NCBI RefSeq assembly: GCF_014646275.1
Contig: NZ_BMND01000030.1
Span: 24,968 to 88,967 of the forward strand
Source: Streptomyces kronopolitis
GTDB lineage: Bacteria; Actinomycetota; Actinomycetes; Streptomycetales; Streptomycetaceae
Length of the DNA: 64,000 nucleotides
Direction of reading: 5' to 3'
Program-made: the position numbers and the translations under genes
Shown: one piece after another, positions 30,888 through 40,104 of the stretch
Layout: each line of letters starts with the position of its first letter
Numbering within the stretch: position 1 is the stretch's first letter
Notes under the pieces: model-generated
What the model saw: the letters and a program-made list of their open reading frames with translations, nothing else
Database searches by the model: none
What the model was told of the DNA's origin: nothing

Positions 30888-33418
30888 CCGTCACCACACG
30901 TGCTCCCTCGGGGGGCGGCGAGGCGGCGATCCCGCCGGAGGACCTCGTCACCCTGACGATCGACGGCATCGAGATCTCCGTCCCCAAGGGGACGCTGGTC
31001 ATCCGTGCCGCCGAACTCCTCGGCATCGAGATCCCGCGCTTCTGCGACCACCCGCTGCTGGACCCGGCGGGCGCCTGCCGGCAGTGCATCGTCGAGGTCG
31101 AGGGCCAGCGCAAGCCGATGGCCTCCTGCACCATCACCTGCACCGACGGCATGGTGGTCCGCTCGCAGCTGACCTCGCCGGTGGCGGAGAAGGCGCAGCG
31201 CGGCGTGATGGAGCTGCTGCTGATCAACCACCCGCTGGACTGCCCGGTCTGCGACAAGGGCGGCGAGTGCCCGCTGCAGAACCAGGCCATGCAGGTCGGC
31301 GACCCGGAGTCGCGCTTCGAGGGCAAGAAGCGCACCTTCGCCAAGCCGGTGCCGATCTCCACGCAGGTGCTGCTGGACCGCGAGCGGTGCGTGCTGTGCG
31401 CGCGCTGCACCCGCTTCAGCAACCAGATCGCCGGCGACCCGATGATCGAGCTGGTCGAGCGGGGCGCGCTCCAGCAGGTCGGTACGGGGGAGGGCGACCC
31501 CTTCCAGTCGTACTTCTCCGGCAACACCATCCAGATCTGCCCGGTCGGCGCGCTCACCTCCGCCGCGTACCGCTTCCGTTCCCGCCCCTTCGACCTGGTC
31601 TCCTCGCCGTCGGTGTGCGAACACTGCGCGGGCGGCTGCGCGACGCGCACCGACCACCGGCGCGGCAAGGTCCTGCGGCGGCTGGCGGCCAACGACCCCG
31701 AGGTCAACGAGGAGTGGCTCTGCGACAAGGGGCGGTTCGCCTTCCGCTACGCCCAGCAGCGCGACCGGCTGGAGCAGCCCCTGGTGCGCAACCGGGAGTC
31801 CGGTGAACTGGAGCCGGCGAGCTGGCCGGCCGCCCTGGAGGCGGCGGCCCGCGGGCTGTCGGCGGCCCGGGGCCACACCGGCGTGCTGACCGGCGGCCGG
31901 CTGACCGTCGAGGACGCCTACGCCTACGCCAAGTTCGCGCGGGTCGCGCTGGACACCCACGACGTCGACTTCCGGGCCCGGGCGCACAGCGCCGAGGAGG
32001 CGGACTTCCTGGCCTCCCGGGTCGCAGGCCGCGGCCGCGACCTGGACGACGGGCGCCGCGGGCCGGGCGTCACCTACACCACGCTGGAGCAGGCACCGGC
32101 CGTCCTGCTGGCCGGCATCGAGGCCGAGGAGGAGGCCCCCGGCGTCTTCCTGCGGCTGCGCAAGGCCCACCGCAAGAGCGGACAGCGCACCTTCGGGCTG
32201 GCGAGCTACGCCTCCCGCGGCCTGATCAAGGCCGGCGGCACGCTGCTGCCGGCCGCGCCCGGCACCGAGACCGAGTGGCTGACCGCGCTCTCCCGGGAGG
32301 GACTCGCGGGCGGGGCCGGACTGGAGGGCGAGGGGCGGGCCGCGGCCGAGGCGCTGCGCGCGGACGGCGCGGTGATCGTCGTCGGCGAGCGGCTGGCGTC
32401 GGTGCCCGGCGCGCTGACCGCCGCCCTCCGTGCCGCCGCCGCCACCGGCGCCCACCTGGTGTGGATCCCGCGGCGGGCCGGTGAACGCGGCGCCGTCGAG
32501 GCCGGTGCGCTGCCCGGTCTGCTGCCCGGTGGCCGGCCGGCCACCGACCCGCGGGCCCGCGACGAGGTCGCCGCTGCCTGGGGCGTGGCCGCGCTGCCGC
32601 ACCGGCACGGCCGGGACACCGGCCAGATCATCGAGGCCGCGGCGACCGGGGAGCTCGGCGCGCTGCTGGTCGGCGGTGTCGAGGTCGCCGACCTGCCGGA
32701 CCCGGCCCGGGCGCTGACCGCCCTGGACGAGGTCGGCTTCCTGGTCAGCCTGGAGCTGCGGCCCTCGCAGGTCACCGACCGGGCGGATGTGGTGCTGCCG
32801 GTGGCGGCCGTCGTGGAGAAGTCCGGCACGTTCCTCAACTGGGAGGGCCGGGCCCGGCTGTTCGAGGCGGCCGTCAAGCCGGACCAGATGGCCCGGCGGC
32901 AGTCGCAGCCCGACGCCCGGGTGCTGGATATGCTCGCCGACGCCATGGACGTCCATCTGGGGCTGCCGGACCTCCGCTCCGTGCGGCGCGAACTGGACCG
33001 GCTGGGCGGCTGGGACGGCCCGTACGCCGGGGAGCCGGCGGAGAGCGCGCGGGCACTGCCCCGGCCGGACGGCGGCGAGGCCGTCCTCGCCGGCCACCGG
33101 CTCCTGCTGGACCAGGGGGTGCTCCAGGAGGGCGACGAGGCGCTGGCCGGTACCCGCCATGCCGCGCTCGCCCGGCTGTCGGCGACCACCGCGCAGGAGA
33201 CCGGGGTCAAGGACGGCGGCCTGCTGGCGGTGACCGGGCCGGCCGGTGCGGTGCACCTGCCGCTCCAGGTCACGCCGATGCCCGACCGGGTGGTGTGGCT
33301 GCCGCTGAATTCCACGGGCGGTGGCGTCGCCGCCGATATCGGGGCGCTCCCCGGTGACCTGGTCAAGATCTCCGCCGCCCCGGGCCTGCCGGAGCCGGCC
33401 GAGGAGGTGGACGCATGA
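30884..33418 (+). CDS. nuoG: NADH-quinone oxidoreductase subunit G (iron-sulfur)
   Basis: An 844-residue subunit carrying most of the electron wire. Ligands seen: 2Fe-2S C54, C65, C68, C82; His-ligated 4Fe-4S H116, C120, C123, C129; a third set C169, C172, C175, C219; and an extra set C245, C248, C252, C280 (SVCEHCAGGC, EEWLCDKGRF) as in the off-path N7 cluster found in some bacteria. The molybdopterin-oxidoreductase-like domain (residues 240-690) has degenerate cofactor contacts. A C-terminal domain follows. It overlaps nuoF and nuoH by 4 nt each. Confidence 0.96.
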   Translation: MTVTTRAPSGGGEAAIPPEDLVTLTIDGIEISVPKGTLVIRAAELLGIEIPRFCDHPLLDPAGACRQCIVEVEGQRKPMASCTITCTDGMVVRSQLTSPVAEKAQRGVMELLLINHPLDCPVCDKGGECPLQNQAMQVGDPESRFEGKKRTFAKPVPISTQVLLDRERCVLCARCTRFSNQIAGDPMIELVERGALQQVGTGEGDPFQSYFSGNTIQICPVGALTSAAYRFRSRPFDLVSSPSVCEHCAGGCATRTDHRRGKVLRRLAANDPEVNEEWLCDKGRFAFRYAQQRDRLEQPLVRNRESGELEPASWPAALEAAARGLSAARGHTGVLTGGRLTVEDAYAYAKFARVALDTHDVDFRARAHSAEEADFLASRVAGRGRDLDDGRRGPGVTYTTLEQAPAVLLAGIEAEEEAPGVFLRLRKAHRKSGQRTFGLASYASRGLIKAGGTLLPAAPGTETEWLTALSREGLAGGAGLEGEGRAAAEALRADGAVIVVGERLASVPGALTAALRAAAATGAHLVWIPRRAGERGAVEAGALPGLLPGGRPATDPRARDEVAAAWGVAALPHRHGRDTGQIIEAAATGELGALLVGGVEVADLPDPARALTALDEVGFLVSLELRPSQVTDRADVVLPVAAVVEKSGTFLNWEGRARLFEAAVKPDQMARRQSQPDARVLDMLADAMDVHLGLPDLRSVRRELDRLGGWDGPYAGEPAESARALPRPDGGEAVLAGHRLLLDQGVLQEGDEALAGTRHAALARLSATTAQETGVKDGGLLAVTGPAGAVHLPLQVTPMPDRVVWLPLNSTGGGVAADIGALPGDLVKISAAPGLPEPAEEVDA

Positions 33419-34803
33419 TGCAGCAGCTCGATCAACTCGCCGCCGGCAGCGCGCTGGCCCGGGAAGACCTGTCGATGTTCGGCCACGACCCGTGGTGGCT
33501 CGTCGTCATCAAGGCGGTCTTCTGCTTCGCCTTCCTGATGCTGACGGTGCTGTTCTCGATCGTCTGGGAACGCAAGGTCGTCGCCTGGATGCAGCTGCGC
33601 ATCGGCCCCAACCGGCACGGCCCCTGGGGCATGCTCCAGTCCCTCGCCGACGGCATCAAGCTGATGCTGAAGGAGGACCTGGTCGTCAAGCGGGCCGACA
33701 AGGTGGTCTACATCCTCGCGCCGGTCGTGGCGGCCATCCCGGCCTTCATGGCGATCGCGGTGATCCCCTTCGGCCCGGCGGGCAACGAGATCTCGATCTT
33801 CGGGGTCCGCACCCCGATGCAGCTGACCGACCTGCCGATCGGCATCCTCTACATCCTGGCCACGGCCTCGGTCGGCATCTACGGCATCGTGCTGGCCGGC
33901 TGGTCCTCCGGCTCGACCTATCCGCTGCTGGGCGGGCTGCGCTCGTGCGCGCAGATGATCTCGTACGAGATCGCGATGGGGATGTCGTTCGCGGCGGTGT
34001 TCCTCTACTCCGGGTCGATGTCGACGTCGACCATCGTGGAGTCCCAGCACAACCGCTGGTACGTCCTGCTGCTGCCGGTGTCCTTCATCATCTACATCGT
34101 TGCGATGGTGGGCGAGACCAACCGCGCGCCGTTCGACATGCCGGAGTCCGAGGGCGACCTCGTCGGCGGCTTCAACACCGAGTACTCGTCGATCAAGTTC
34201 GCGATGTTCATGCTCGCCGAGTACGTCAACATGGTCACCGTCTCGGCGGTCGCGATCACCCTCTTCCTGGGCGGCTGGCGGGCTCCGTGGCCCATCTCCA
34301 CCTTCTGGGAGGGGGCCAACCACGGCTGGTGGCCGCTGCTCTGGTTCACCCTCAAGGTGCAGCTGCTGCTGTTCTTCTTCATCTGGCTGCGCGGCACCCT
34401 TCCCCGGGTGCGCTACGACCAGTTCATGAAGCTGGGCTGGAAGGTCCTCATCCCGGTCTCGCTGGTCTGGCTGATGCTGGTCGCCACGGTCCGGGCGCTG
34501 AAGAACGAGGGCTACAACTTCTCGCAGATCGTGCTGTACGTCGCCGGCGGCGCCGTCGCGCTGCTGCTGATCTCCCTGCTCGTCGACTTCTTCCGGCGCG
34601 GCGAGGCAACCGAGGAGACCGACGGCGACGAGGCCTTCGACCCGATGGCCGGCGGGTTCCCGGTCCCGCCGCTGCCGGGGCAGGAGCTGCCACCGGTGCC
34701 CCGCCGACGGCCGCGCGGTGACCGGGAGTTGATTGTCAGTGGTCGGGTGGACACTGTCAGTGACGACAACGCACACGACGGAAAGGGGGGCGACGGTGCC
34801 TGA
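33415..34803 (+). CDS. nuoH: NADH-quinone oxidoreductase subunit H
   Basis: A 462-residue membrane subunit that forms the quinone chamber and first proton path. Seen: ERKVVAWMQLRIGPNRHGPW, the ETNRAPFDMPESEGDLVGGF loop and about eight helices. The last 70 residues are a soluble acidic and Pro-rich tail (FPVPPLPGQELPPVPRRRPR) not present in E. coli NuoH. It overlaps the nuoI start by 8 nt. Confidence 0.96.
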   Translation: MMQQLDQLAAGSALAREDLSMFGHDPWWLVVIKAVFCFAFLMLTVLFSIVWERKVVAWMQLRIGPNRHGPWGMLQSLADGIKLMLKEDLVVKRADKVVYILAPVVAAIPAFMAIAVIPFGPAGNEISIFGVRTPMQLTDLPIGILYILATASVGIYGIVLAGWSSGSTYPLLGGLRSCAQMISYEIAMGMSFAAVFLYSGSMSTSTIVESQHNRWYVLLLPVSFIIYIVAMVGETNRAPFDMPESEGDLVGGFNTEYSSIKFAMFMLAEYVNMVTVSAVAITLFLGGWRAPWPISTFWEGANHGWWPLLWFTLKVQLLLFFFIWLRGTLPRVRYDQFMKLGWKVLIPVSLVWLMLVATVRALKNEGYNFSQIVLYVAGGAVALLLISLLVDFFRRGEATEETDGDEAFDPMAGGFPVPPLPGQELPPVPRRRPRGDRELIVSGRVDTVSDDNAHDGKGGDGA

Positions 34804-35380
34804 GTTCCAGAACCCCGTGGCCGGCTTCGGCGTGACCTTCAAGGCCATGTTCAAGAAGCGGCTGACCGAGCAGTATCCGGAGGAGAAGAAGCCGACGGCG
34901 CCGCGCTTCCATGGCCGCCACCAGCTCAACCGCCATCCGGACGGGCTGGAGAAGTGCATCGGCTGCGAGCTGTGCGCCTGGGCCTGCCCGGCGGACGCGA
35001 TCTACGTCGAGGGCGCGGACAACACCGACGAGGAGCGCTACTCCCCGGGCGAGCGCTACGGCCGCGTCTACCAGATCAACTATCTGCGCTGCATCCTGTG
35101 CGGCCTGTGCGTCGAGGCCTGCCCGACCCGCGCACTGACCATGACCAACGAGTACGAACTCGCCGACCGGTCCCGCGCCTCCCTCATCTACACCAAGGAG
35201 GAGCTGCTCGCGGGCCTGGAGGACACGATGGTCGACACCCCGCACGCGATCTTCCCCGGCATGACGGAGAAGGACTACTACAAGGGCCTGGTGACCGAGG
35301 CCGCGCCGGGTGCGGTCCGCCAGGTCGCGCACTCCAAGGGCGAGACGCCGGAGTCCGAGGACAAGGGGGAGACGGCATGA
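34796..35380 (+). CDS. nuoI: NADH-quinone oxidoreductase subunit I (two 4Fe-4S)
   Basis: A 194-residue ferredoxin-like subunit holding clusters N6a and N6b. Ligand sets are C54, C57, C60, C64 (KCIGCELCAWACP) and C99, C102, C105, C109 (RCILCGLCVEACP), each in the CxxCxxCxxxCP pattern. The start GTG at 34796 has AAAGGGGGG upstream. An in-frame start 63 nt earlier lies inside nuoH and is disfavoured. Confidence 0.96.
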   Translation: MPEFQNPVAGFGVTFKAMFKKRLTEQYPEEKKPTAPRFHGRHQLNRHPDGLEKCIGCELCAWACPADAIYVEGADNTDEERYSPGERYGRVYQINYLRCILCGLCVEACPTRALTMTNEYELADRSRASLIYTKEELLAGLEDTMVDTPHAIFPGMTEKDYYKGLVTEAAPGAVRQVAHSKGETPESEDKGETA

Positions 35381-36249
35381 CCGCGCTGGCCGCCGCGTCC
35401 TCCCTGACCTCCACGGGCGAGGCCGTGCAGTTCTGGATCCTGGGCACCGTCGCCGTCGCCGGCGCGCTGTGCACGATCCTGATGAGGCGGGCGGTGCACA
35501 GCGCCCTCTCGCTCGCCGGGACCATGATCGTCCTGGCGGTCTTCTACCTCGCCAACGGCGCGTACTTCCTCGGCGTCGTCCAGATCGTCGTCTACACCGG
35601 CGCGATCATGATGCTGTTCCTGTTCGTCGTCATGCTCGTCGGCGTCACGGCCGCGGACTCCCTCAAGGAGACGCTCAAGGGCCAGCGGTGGCTCGCCGCA
35701 GGCCTGGGCATCGGCTTCGGCGTCCTGCTGATCGCCGGCATCGGCAATGCCTCGCTCAAGGAGTTCAACGGCCTGGGCGAGGCCAACGCCGGCGGCAATG
35801 TGCAGGGCCTGGCGGCGCTCATCTTCACCAAGTACGTCTTCGCCTTCGAGATCACCGGCGCCCTGCTGATCACGGCGGCCGTCGGCGCGATGGTGCTCAC
35901 CCACCGCGAGCGCACGGAGCGCGCCAGGACGCAGCGTGAGCAGTCCGAGGCGCGGGTGCGCGAGGGCAAGCAGGTGCCGCCGCTGCCCGCCCCGGGTGTC
36001 TACGCCCGGCACAACGCCGTCGATATCCCGGGCCTGCTGCCGGACGGCACCACCGCCGAGCTGAGCGTCAGCCCGACGCTGCGCGAGCGGGGCCAGGTCC
36101 GCGATGTCTCCGGTGAGTCGCTCGCCGAACTCAAGGCGCTGGAGCGGCGTTCCGAGGACTGGCTGGGCCGGAGCACCGGGGACGAGGCAGCGGAGCCGCC
36201 GCCCGGCGGGCCGGCGCCGAGGGAGCACAAGGAGGGGGCCAAGAAATGA
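35377..36249 (+). CDS. nuoJ: NADH-quinone oxidoreductase subunit J
   Basis: A 290-residue membrane subunit. Five helices lie in residues 15-175, including the pi-bulge region VVQIVVYTGAIMMLFLFVVM. A 115-residue charged cytosolic tail rich in Arg/Glu (HRERTERARTQREQSEARV) extends beyond the enterobacterial length of about 180. The start overlaps nuoI by 4 nt. Confidence 0.95.
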   Translation: MTALAAASSLTSTGEAVQFWILGTVAVAGALCTILMRRAVHSALSLAGTMIVLAVFYLANGAYFLGVVQIVVYTGAIMMLFLFVVMLVGVTAADSLKETLKGQRWLAAGLGIGFGVLLIAGIGNASLKEFNGLGEANAGGNVQGLAALIFTKYVFAFEITGALLITAAVGAMVLTHRERTERARTQREQSEARVREGKQVPPLPAPGVYARHNAVDIPGLLPDGTTAELSVSPTLRERGQVRDVSGESLAELKALERRSEDWLGRSTGDEAAEPPPGGPAPREHKEGAKK

Positions 36250-36545
36250 ACCCGGTCTACTACCTCTATCTCGCCGCCCTGTTGTTCACCATCGGCGCGG
36301 CCGGGGTGCTGATCAGGCGGAACGCCATCGTGGTGTTCATGTGCATCGAGCTGATGCTCAACGCCTGCAACCTCGCCTTCGTCACCTTCTCGCGGATGCA
36401 CGGGAATCTGGACGGCCAGATCATCGCCTTCTTCACCATGGTCGTCGCGGCGGCCGAGGTCGTGGTCGGCCTGGCCATCATCGTGTCGATCTTCCGCACC
36501 CGCCATACGGCCTCGGTCGACGACGCCAGCCTGATGAAGCTGTAA
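36246..36545 (+). CDS. nuoK: NADH-quinone oxidoreductase subunit K
   Basis: A 99-residue three-helix membrane subunit with the two functional Glu residues in helices 2 and 3 (VVFMCIELMLNACNLAFVTF and MVVAAAEVVVGLAIIVSIF). Typical family length. Its start overlaps nuoJ by 4 nt; nuoL begins 13 nt after its stop. Confidence 0.96.
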   Translation: MNPVYYLYLAALLFTIGAAGVLIRRNAIVVFMCIELMLNACNLAFVTFSRMHGNLDGQIIAFFTMVVAAAEVVVGLAIIVSIFRTRHTASVDDASLMKL

Positions 36546-36558
36546 GGGGTCGCACAAA

Positions 36559-38442
36559 GTGGAGAACTTGATCGCGCTGCTTGTCGCGGCACCGCTGGTC
36601 GGTGCGGCCCTGCTGCTGTGCGGCGGCAAGCGCCTCGACCGCACCGGCCACCTGATCGGCACGCTGTTCTCGGTGGCGTCGTTCGCCCTCGGGGTGGTGC
36701 TCTTCGCCGACATGCTCGGCAAGGGGGCCGGGGACCGTGCCCTGCATCAGCAGCTGTTCACCTGGATCCCGGTCGGCGGCTTCCGCGCCGACATCGCCTT
36801 CCAGCTCGACCAGCTGTCGATGACCTTCGTCCTGCTGATCACGGGTGTCGGATCGCTGATCCACATCTACTCGATCGGCTACATGGAGCACGACGAGCGG
36901 CGCCGCCGCTTCTTCGGCTACCTCAACCTCTTCCTCGCGGCGATGCTGCTGCTCGTCCTCGCCGACAACTACCTGCTGCTGTACGCCGGATGGGAGGGCG
37001 TCGGCCTCGCCTCGTACCTCCTCATCGGCTTCTGGCAGCACAAGCCCAGCGCGGCCACCGCCGCCAAGAAGGCCTTCCTGGTCAACCGCGTCGGCGACAT
37101 GGGCCTGTCCATCGCGATCATGCTGATGTTCACGACGTTCGGGACCTTCGCCTTCGGCCCGGTGTTCGCCGCCACCGACCGCGCCGGCCAGGGCACGCTG
37201 ACCGCCCTGGGGCTGCTGTTGCTGCTGGGGGCCTGCGGCAAGTCGGCACAGGTGCCGCTGCAGTCCTGGCTCGGTGACGCGATGGAGGGCCCGACCCCGG
37301 TCTCGGCCCTGATCCACGCCGCCACGATGGTCACCGCCGGCGTGTATCTGATCACCCGCTCCGGGGCGATCTTCAATGCCGCGCCGACCGCCCAGCTGGC
37401 GGTCGTCGTGGTGGGCGCGGTCACCCTTCTCTTCGGTGCGATCGTCGGTTGCGCCAAGGACGACATCAAGAAGGCGCTGGCCGGCTCGACGATGTCGCAG
37501 ATCGGATACATGATCCTGGCCGCCGGGCTCGGCCCGATCGGCTACGCCTTCGCGATCATGCATCTGGTCACCCACGGCTTCTTCAAGGCGGGCCTCTTCC
37601 TCGGCGCCGGTTCCGTGATGCACGGCATGAACGACGAGGTGGACATGCGCCGCTACGGCGGTCTGCGGAAGTACATGCCGGTCACCTTCATCACCTTCGG
37701 CCTCGGCTATCTGGCGATCATCGGCTTCCCCGGGCTGTCCGGCTTCTTCTCCAAGGACAAGATCATCGAGGCGGCGTTCGCCCGGGGCGGCACCGAGGGC
37801 TGGATCCTCGGCGGCGCGGCCCTCCTCGGCGCCGCGATCACCGCCTTCTACATGACCCGGGTGATGCTGATGACCTTCTTCGGCGAGAAGCGCTGGGACC
37901 CGGCCGAGGTGCATCCGCACGAGTCGCCCAAGGTCATGACGCTGCCGATGATCGTGCTCGCCTTCGGGTCGGTCTTCGCCGGCGGGCTGTTCAGCATCAA
38001 CGAGGCGTTCGTGAAGTGGCTGGAGCCGGTCACCTCGTTCGCCCACGGCCACTCCCCGGTCAGCGCCACCACGGTCACCGCCGCCACGATGGTGGTGCTG
38101 GTCATCGGGGTCGGCATCGCCTGGGGGATGTACGGCCGCAAGCCCGTCCCGGCGCTCGCCCCGCGCGGTTCGCTGCTGACCCGGGCGGCCCGCCGCGATC
38201 TGCTCCAGGACGACTTCAACCACGTCGTGTTCGTCCGCGGTGGCCAGGAGCTCACCGGCACCCTCGTCCAGCTCGACCGCTCCGTGGTGGACGGCGCGGT
38301 CAACGGCACGGCGGCCGCGATGGGCGGACTCTCCGGGCTGCTGCGGCAGTTGCAGACCGGGTTCGTGCGTTCCTACGCGGTCCAGATGCTGGGCGGCGCC
38401 GCCGTTCTCGTCGCCGCGACCCTGCTGATGAGGGGTGTCTGA
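36559..38442 (+). CDS. nuoL: NADH-quinone oxidoreductase subunit L (antiporter-like)
   Basis: A 627-residue proton-pumping subunit with about 16 helices. Seen: YAGWEGVGLASYLLIGFW with the key Glu, the core GDAMEGPTPVSALIHAATMV, and KKALAGSTMSQIGYMILAAG with the pump Lys/His region. A C-terminal long amphipathic helix and last TM anchor it along the membrane arm. Start GTG at 36559. Complete. Confidence 0.96.
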   Translation: MENLIALLVAAPLVGAALLLCGGKRLDRTGHLIGTLFSVASFALGVVLFADMLGKGAGDRALHQQLFTWIPVGGFRADIAFQLDQLSMTFVLLITGVGSLIHIYSIGYMEHDERRRRFFGYLNLFLAAMLLLVLADNYLLLYAGWEGVGLASYLLIGFWQHKPSAATAAKKAFLVNRVGDMGLSIAIMLMFTTFGTFAFGPVFAATDRAGQGTLTALGLLLLLGACGKSAQVPLQSWLGDAMEGPTPVSALIHAATMVTAGVYLITRSGAIFNAAPTAQLAVVVVGAVTLLFGAIVGCAKDDIKKALAGSTMSQIGYMILAAGLGPIGYAFAIMHLVTHGFFKAGLFLGAGSVMHGMNDEVDMRRYGGLRKYMPVTFITFGLGYLAIIGFPGLSGFFSKDKIIEAAFARGGTEGWILGGAALLGAAITAFYMTRVMLMTFFGEKRWDPAEVHPHESPKVMTLPMIVLAFGSVFAGGLFSINEAFVKWLEPVTSFAHGHSPVSATTVTAATMVVLVIGVGIAWGMYGRKPVPALAPRGSLLTRAARRDLLQDDFNHVVFVRGGQELTGTLVQLDRSVVDGAVNGTAAAMGGLSGLLRQLQTGFVRSYAVQMLGGAAVLVAATLLMRGV

Positions 38443-38445
38443 GCC

Positions 38446-40104
38446 ATGTCGTTTCCCCTGCTGACGGTGGTGGCCGCGGTGCCGGCGGCCGGTGCGGTCG
38501 CCACCGCCGCGCTGCCCGCCGCCCGGCGCACCGCGGCCAAGTGGCTCGCGCTGCTGGTATCGGTGGTCACCTTCGCGCTGGCGCTCGTGGTCGCGTTCCG
38601 CTTCGACCCCGGTTCCAAGAGCCCCTACCAGTTCACCGAATCGCACGCCTGGATCAGCGACTTCGGCGTCCGCTACGCACTCGGCGTGGACGGCATCGCG
38701 GTCGCCCTGATCGCCTTGACCACCCTGCTGATCCCCTTCATCATCCTGGCCGGCTGGCATGACGCCGACCCCCTGGAAGAGGCCGCGCCCAACCGGCGCT
38801 GGCGGCCCACCCAGGGCTTCTTCGCGCTGATCCTGGCCGTCGAGGCGATGGTGGTCATCTCCTTCGAGGCCACCGACGTCTTCGTCTTCTACCTCTTCTT
38901 CGAAGCCATGCTGATCCCGATGTACTTCCTCATCGGCGGCTTCGGGGACCGGGCCGGCGGCGAGGACGAGGACGGGGCCGCGCGCCGGCGGTCGAACGCC
39001 GCGGTGAAGTTCCTGCTCTACAACCTCGCCGGCGGACTGATCATGCTGGCCGCGGTGATCGGGCTCTACGCCGTCACCGCCGACCAGCTCGGCAGCGGCA
39101 CCTTCTCGCTCCAGCAGATCGTCGAGGCCCGGGCGGCCGGCCGGCTGCACATCGGCACCGGCACCGAGCGGCTGCTCTTCCTCGGCTTCTTCTTCGCCTT
39201 CGCGGTGAAGGCACCGCTGTGGCCGCTGCACACCTGGCTGCCGGGCGCCATGGGCGAGTCCACCTCACCGGTCGCGGTGCTCATCACCGCGGTCGTCGAC
39301 AAGGTCGGCACCTTCGCGATGCTCCGCTTCTGCCTCCAGCTCTTCCCCGAGGCCAGCAGCTGGGCGACGCCCGTCATCCTGGTGCTCGCGCTGATCAGCG
39401 TGCTCTACGGCGCGCTGCTGGCGGTCGCCCAGCGGGACATCAAGCGCCTGATCGCCTACGCCTCGATCTCGCACTTCGGCTTCATCATCCTGGGCATCTT
39501 CGCGATGACCTCCCAGGGCCAGGGCGGCGCGACGCTCTACATGGTCAACCACGGCATCTCGACCGCCGCGCTGATGCTGGTGGCCGGCTTCCTGATCAGC
39601 CGCCGCGGCTCCCGGCTCATCGCGGACTACGGCGGCGTGCAGAAGGTCGCCCCGATCCTCGCCGGCACCTTCCTCATCGGCGGTCTGGCCACCCTCTCGC
39701 TGCCCGGCCTGGCGCCGTTCGTCAGCGAATTCCTGGTCCTGGTGGGCACGTTCAGCCGCTATCCGGTGATCGGCATCATCGCCACTCTCGGCATCGTGCT
39801 CGCCGCGCTGTACGTCCTCGTGCTCTACCAGCGGACGATGACCGGGCCGGTGAAGCCCCAGGTGAGCGGCCTGCCCGACCTCCGGGTGCGGGAGCTGGTC
39901 GTGGTGGCGCCGCTGATCGCGCTGCTGCTCTTCCTCGGGGTGTACCCCAAGCCGCTGACCGACCTGGTCAACCCGGCGGTCGACCACACCCTGTCCGTCG
40001 TGGACAAGAAGGATCCCAAGCCCACTGTGCAGGTGGACGCCGTGCCCGGCGGAGGCCGGCACGGCCACGCCGTGCGTGAACAAGACGTGGAGGCCGCGAA
40101 GTGA
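38446..40104 (+). CDS. nuoM: NADH-quinone oxidoreductase subunit M (antiporter-like)
   Basis: A 552-residue proton-pumping subunit. Seen: FYLFFEAMLIPMYFLIGGFG with the conserved Glu, KAPLWPLHTWLPGAMGESTS with the pump Lys, and DIKRLIAYASISHFGFIILG. The C-terminal 35 residues are soluble and His/Lys-rich. Start ATG 38446, 3 nt after nuoL. Confidence 0.96.
   Translation: MSFPLLTVVAAVPAAGAVATAALPAARRTAAKWLALLVSVVTFALALVVAFRFDPGSKSPYQFTESHAWISDFGVRYALGVDGIAVALIALTTLLIPFIILAGWHDADPLEEAAPNRRWRPTQGFFALILAVEAMVVISFEATDVFVFYLFFEAMLIPMYFLIGGFGDRAGGEDEDGAARRRSNAAVKFLLYNLAGGLIMLAAVIGLYAVTADQLGSGTFSLQQIVEARAAGRLHIGTGTERLLFLGFFFAFAVKAPLWPLHTWLPGAMGESTSPVAVLITAVVDKVGTFAMLRFCLQLFPEASSWATPVILVLALISVLYGALLAVAQRDIKRLIAYASISHFGFIILGIFAMTSQGQGGATLYMVNHGISTAALMLVAGFLISRRGSRLIADYGGVQKVAPILAGTFLIGGLATLSLPGLAPFVSEFLVLVGTFSRYPVIGIIATLGIVLAALYVLVLYQRTMTGPVKPQVSGLPDLRVRELVVVAPLIALLLFLGVYPKPLTDLVNPAVDHTLSVVDKKDPKPTVQVDAVPGGGRHGHAVREQDVEAAK

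Noticed and set aside
36478..39231. 917-codon open frame antisense to nuoL and nuoM
   Set aside because: It mirrors the third-position G/C of two clear nuo genes and has no recognisable domain.
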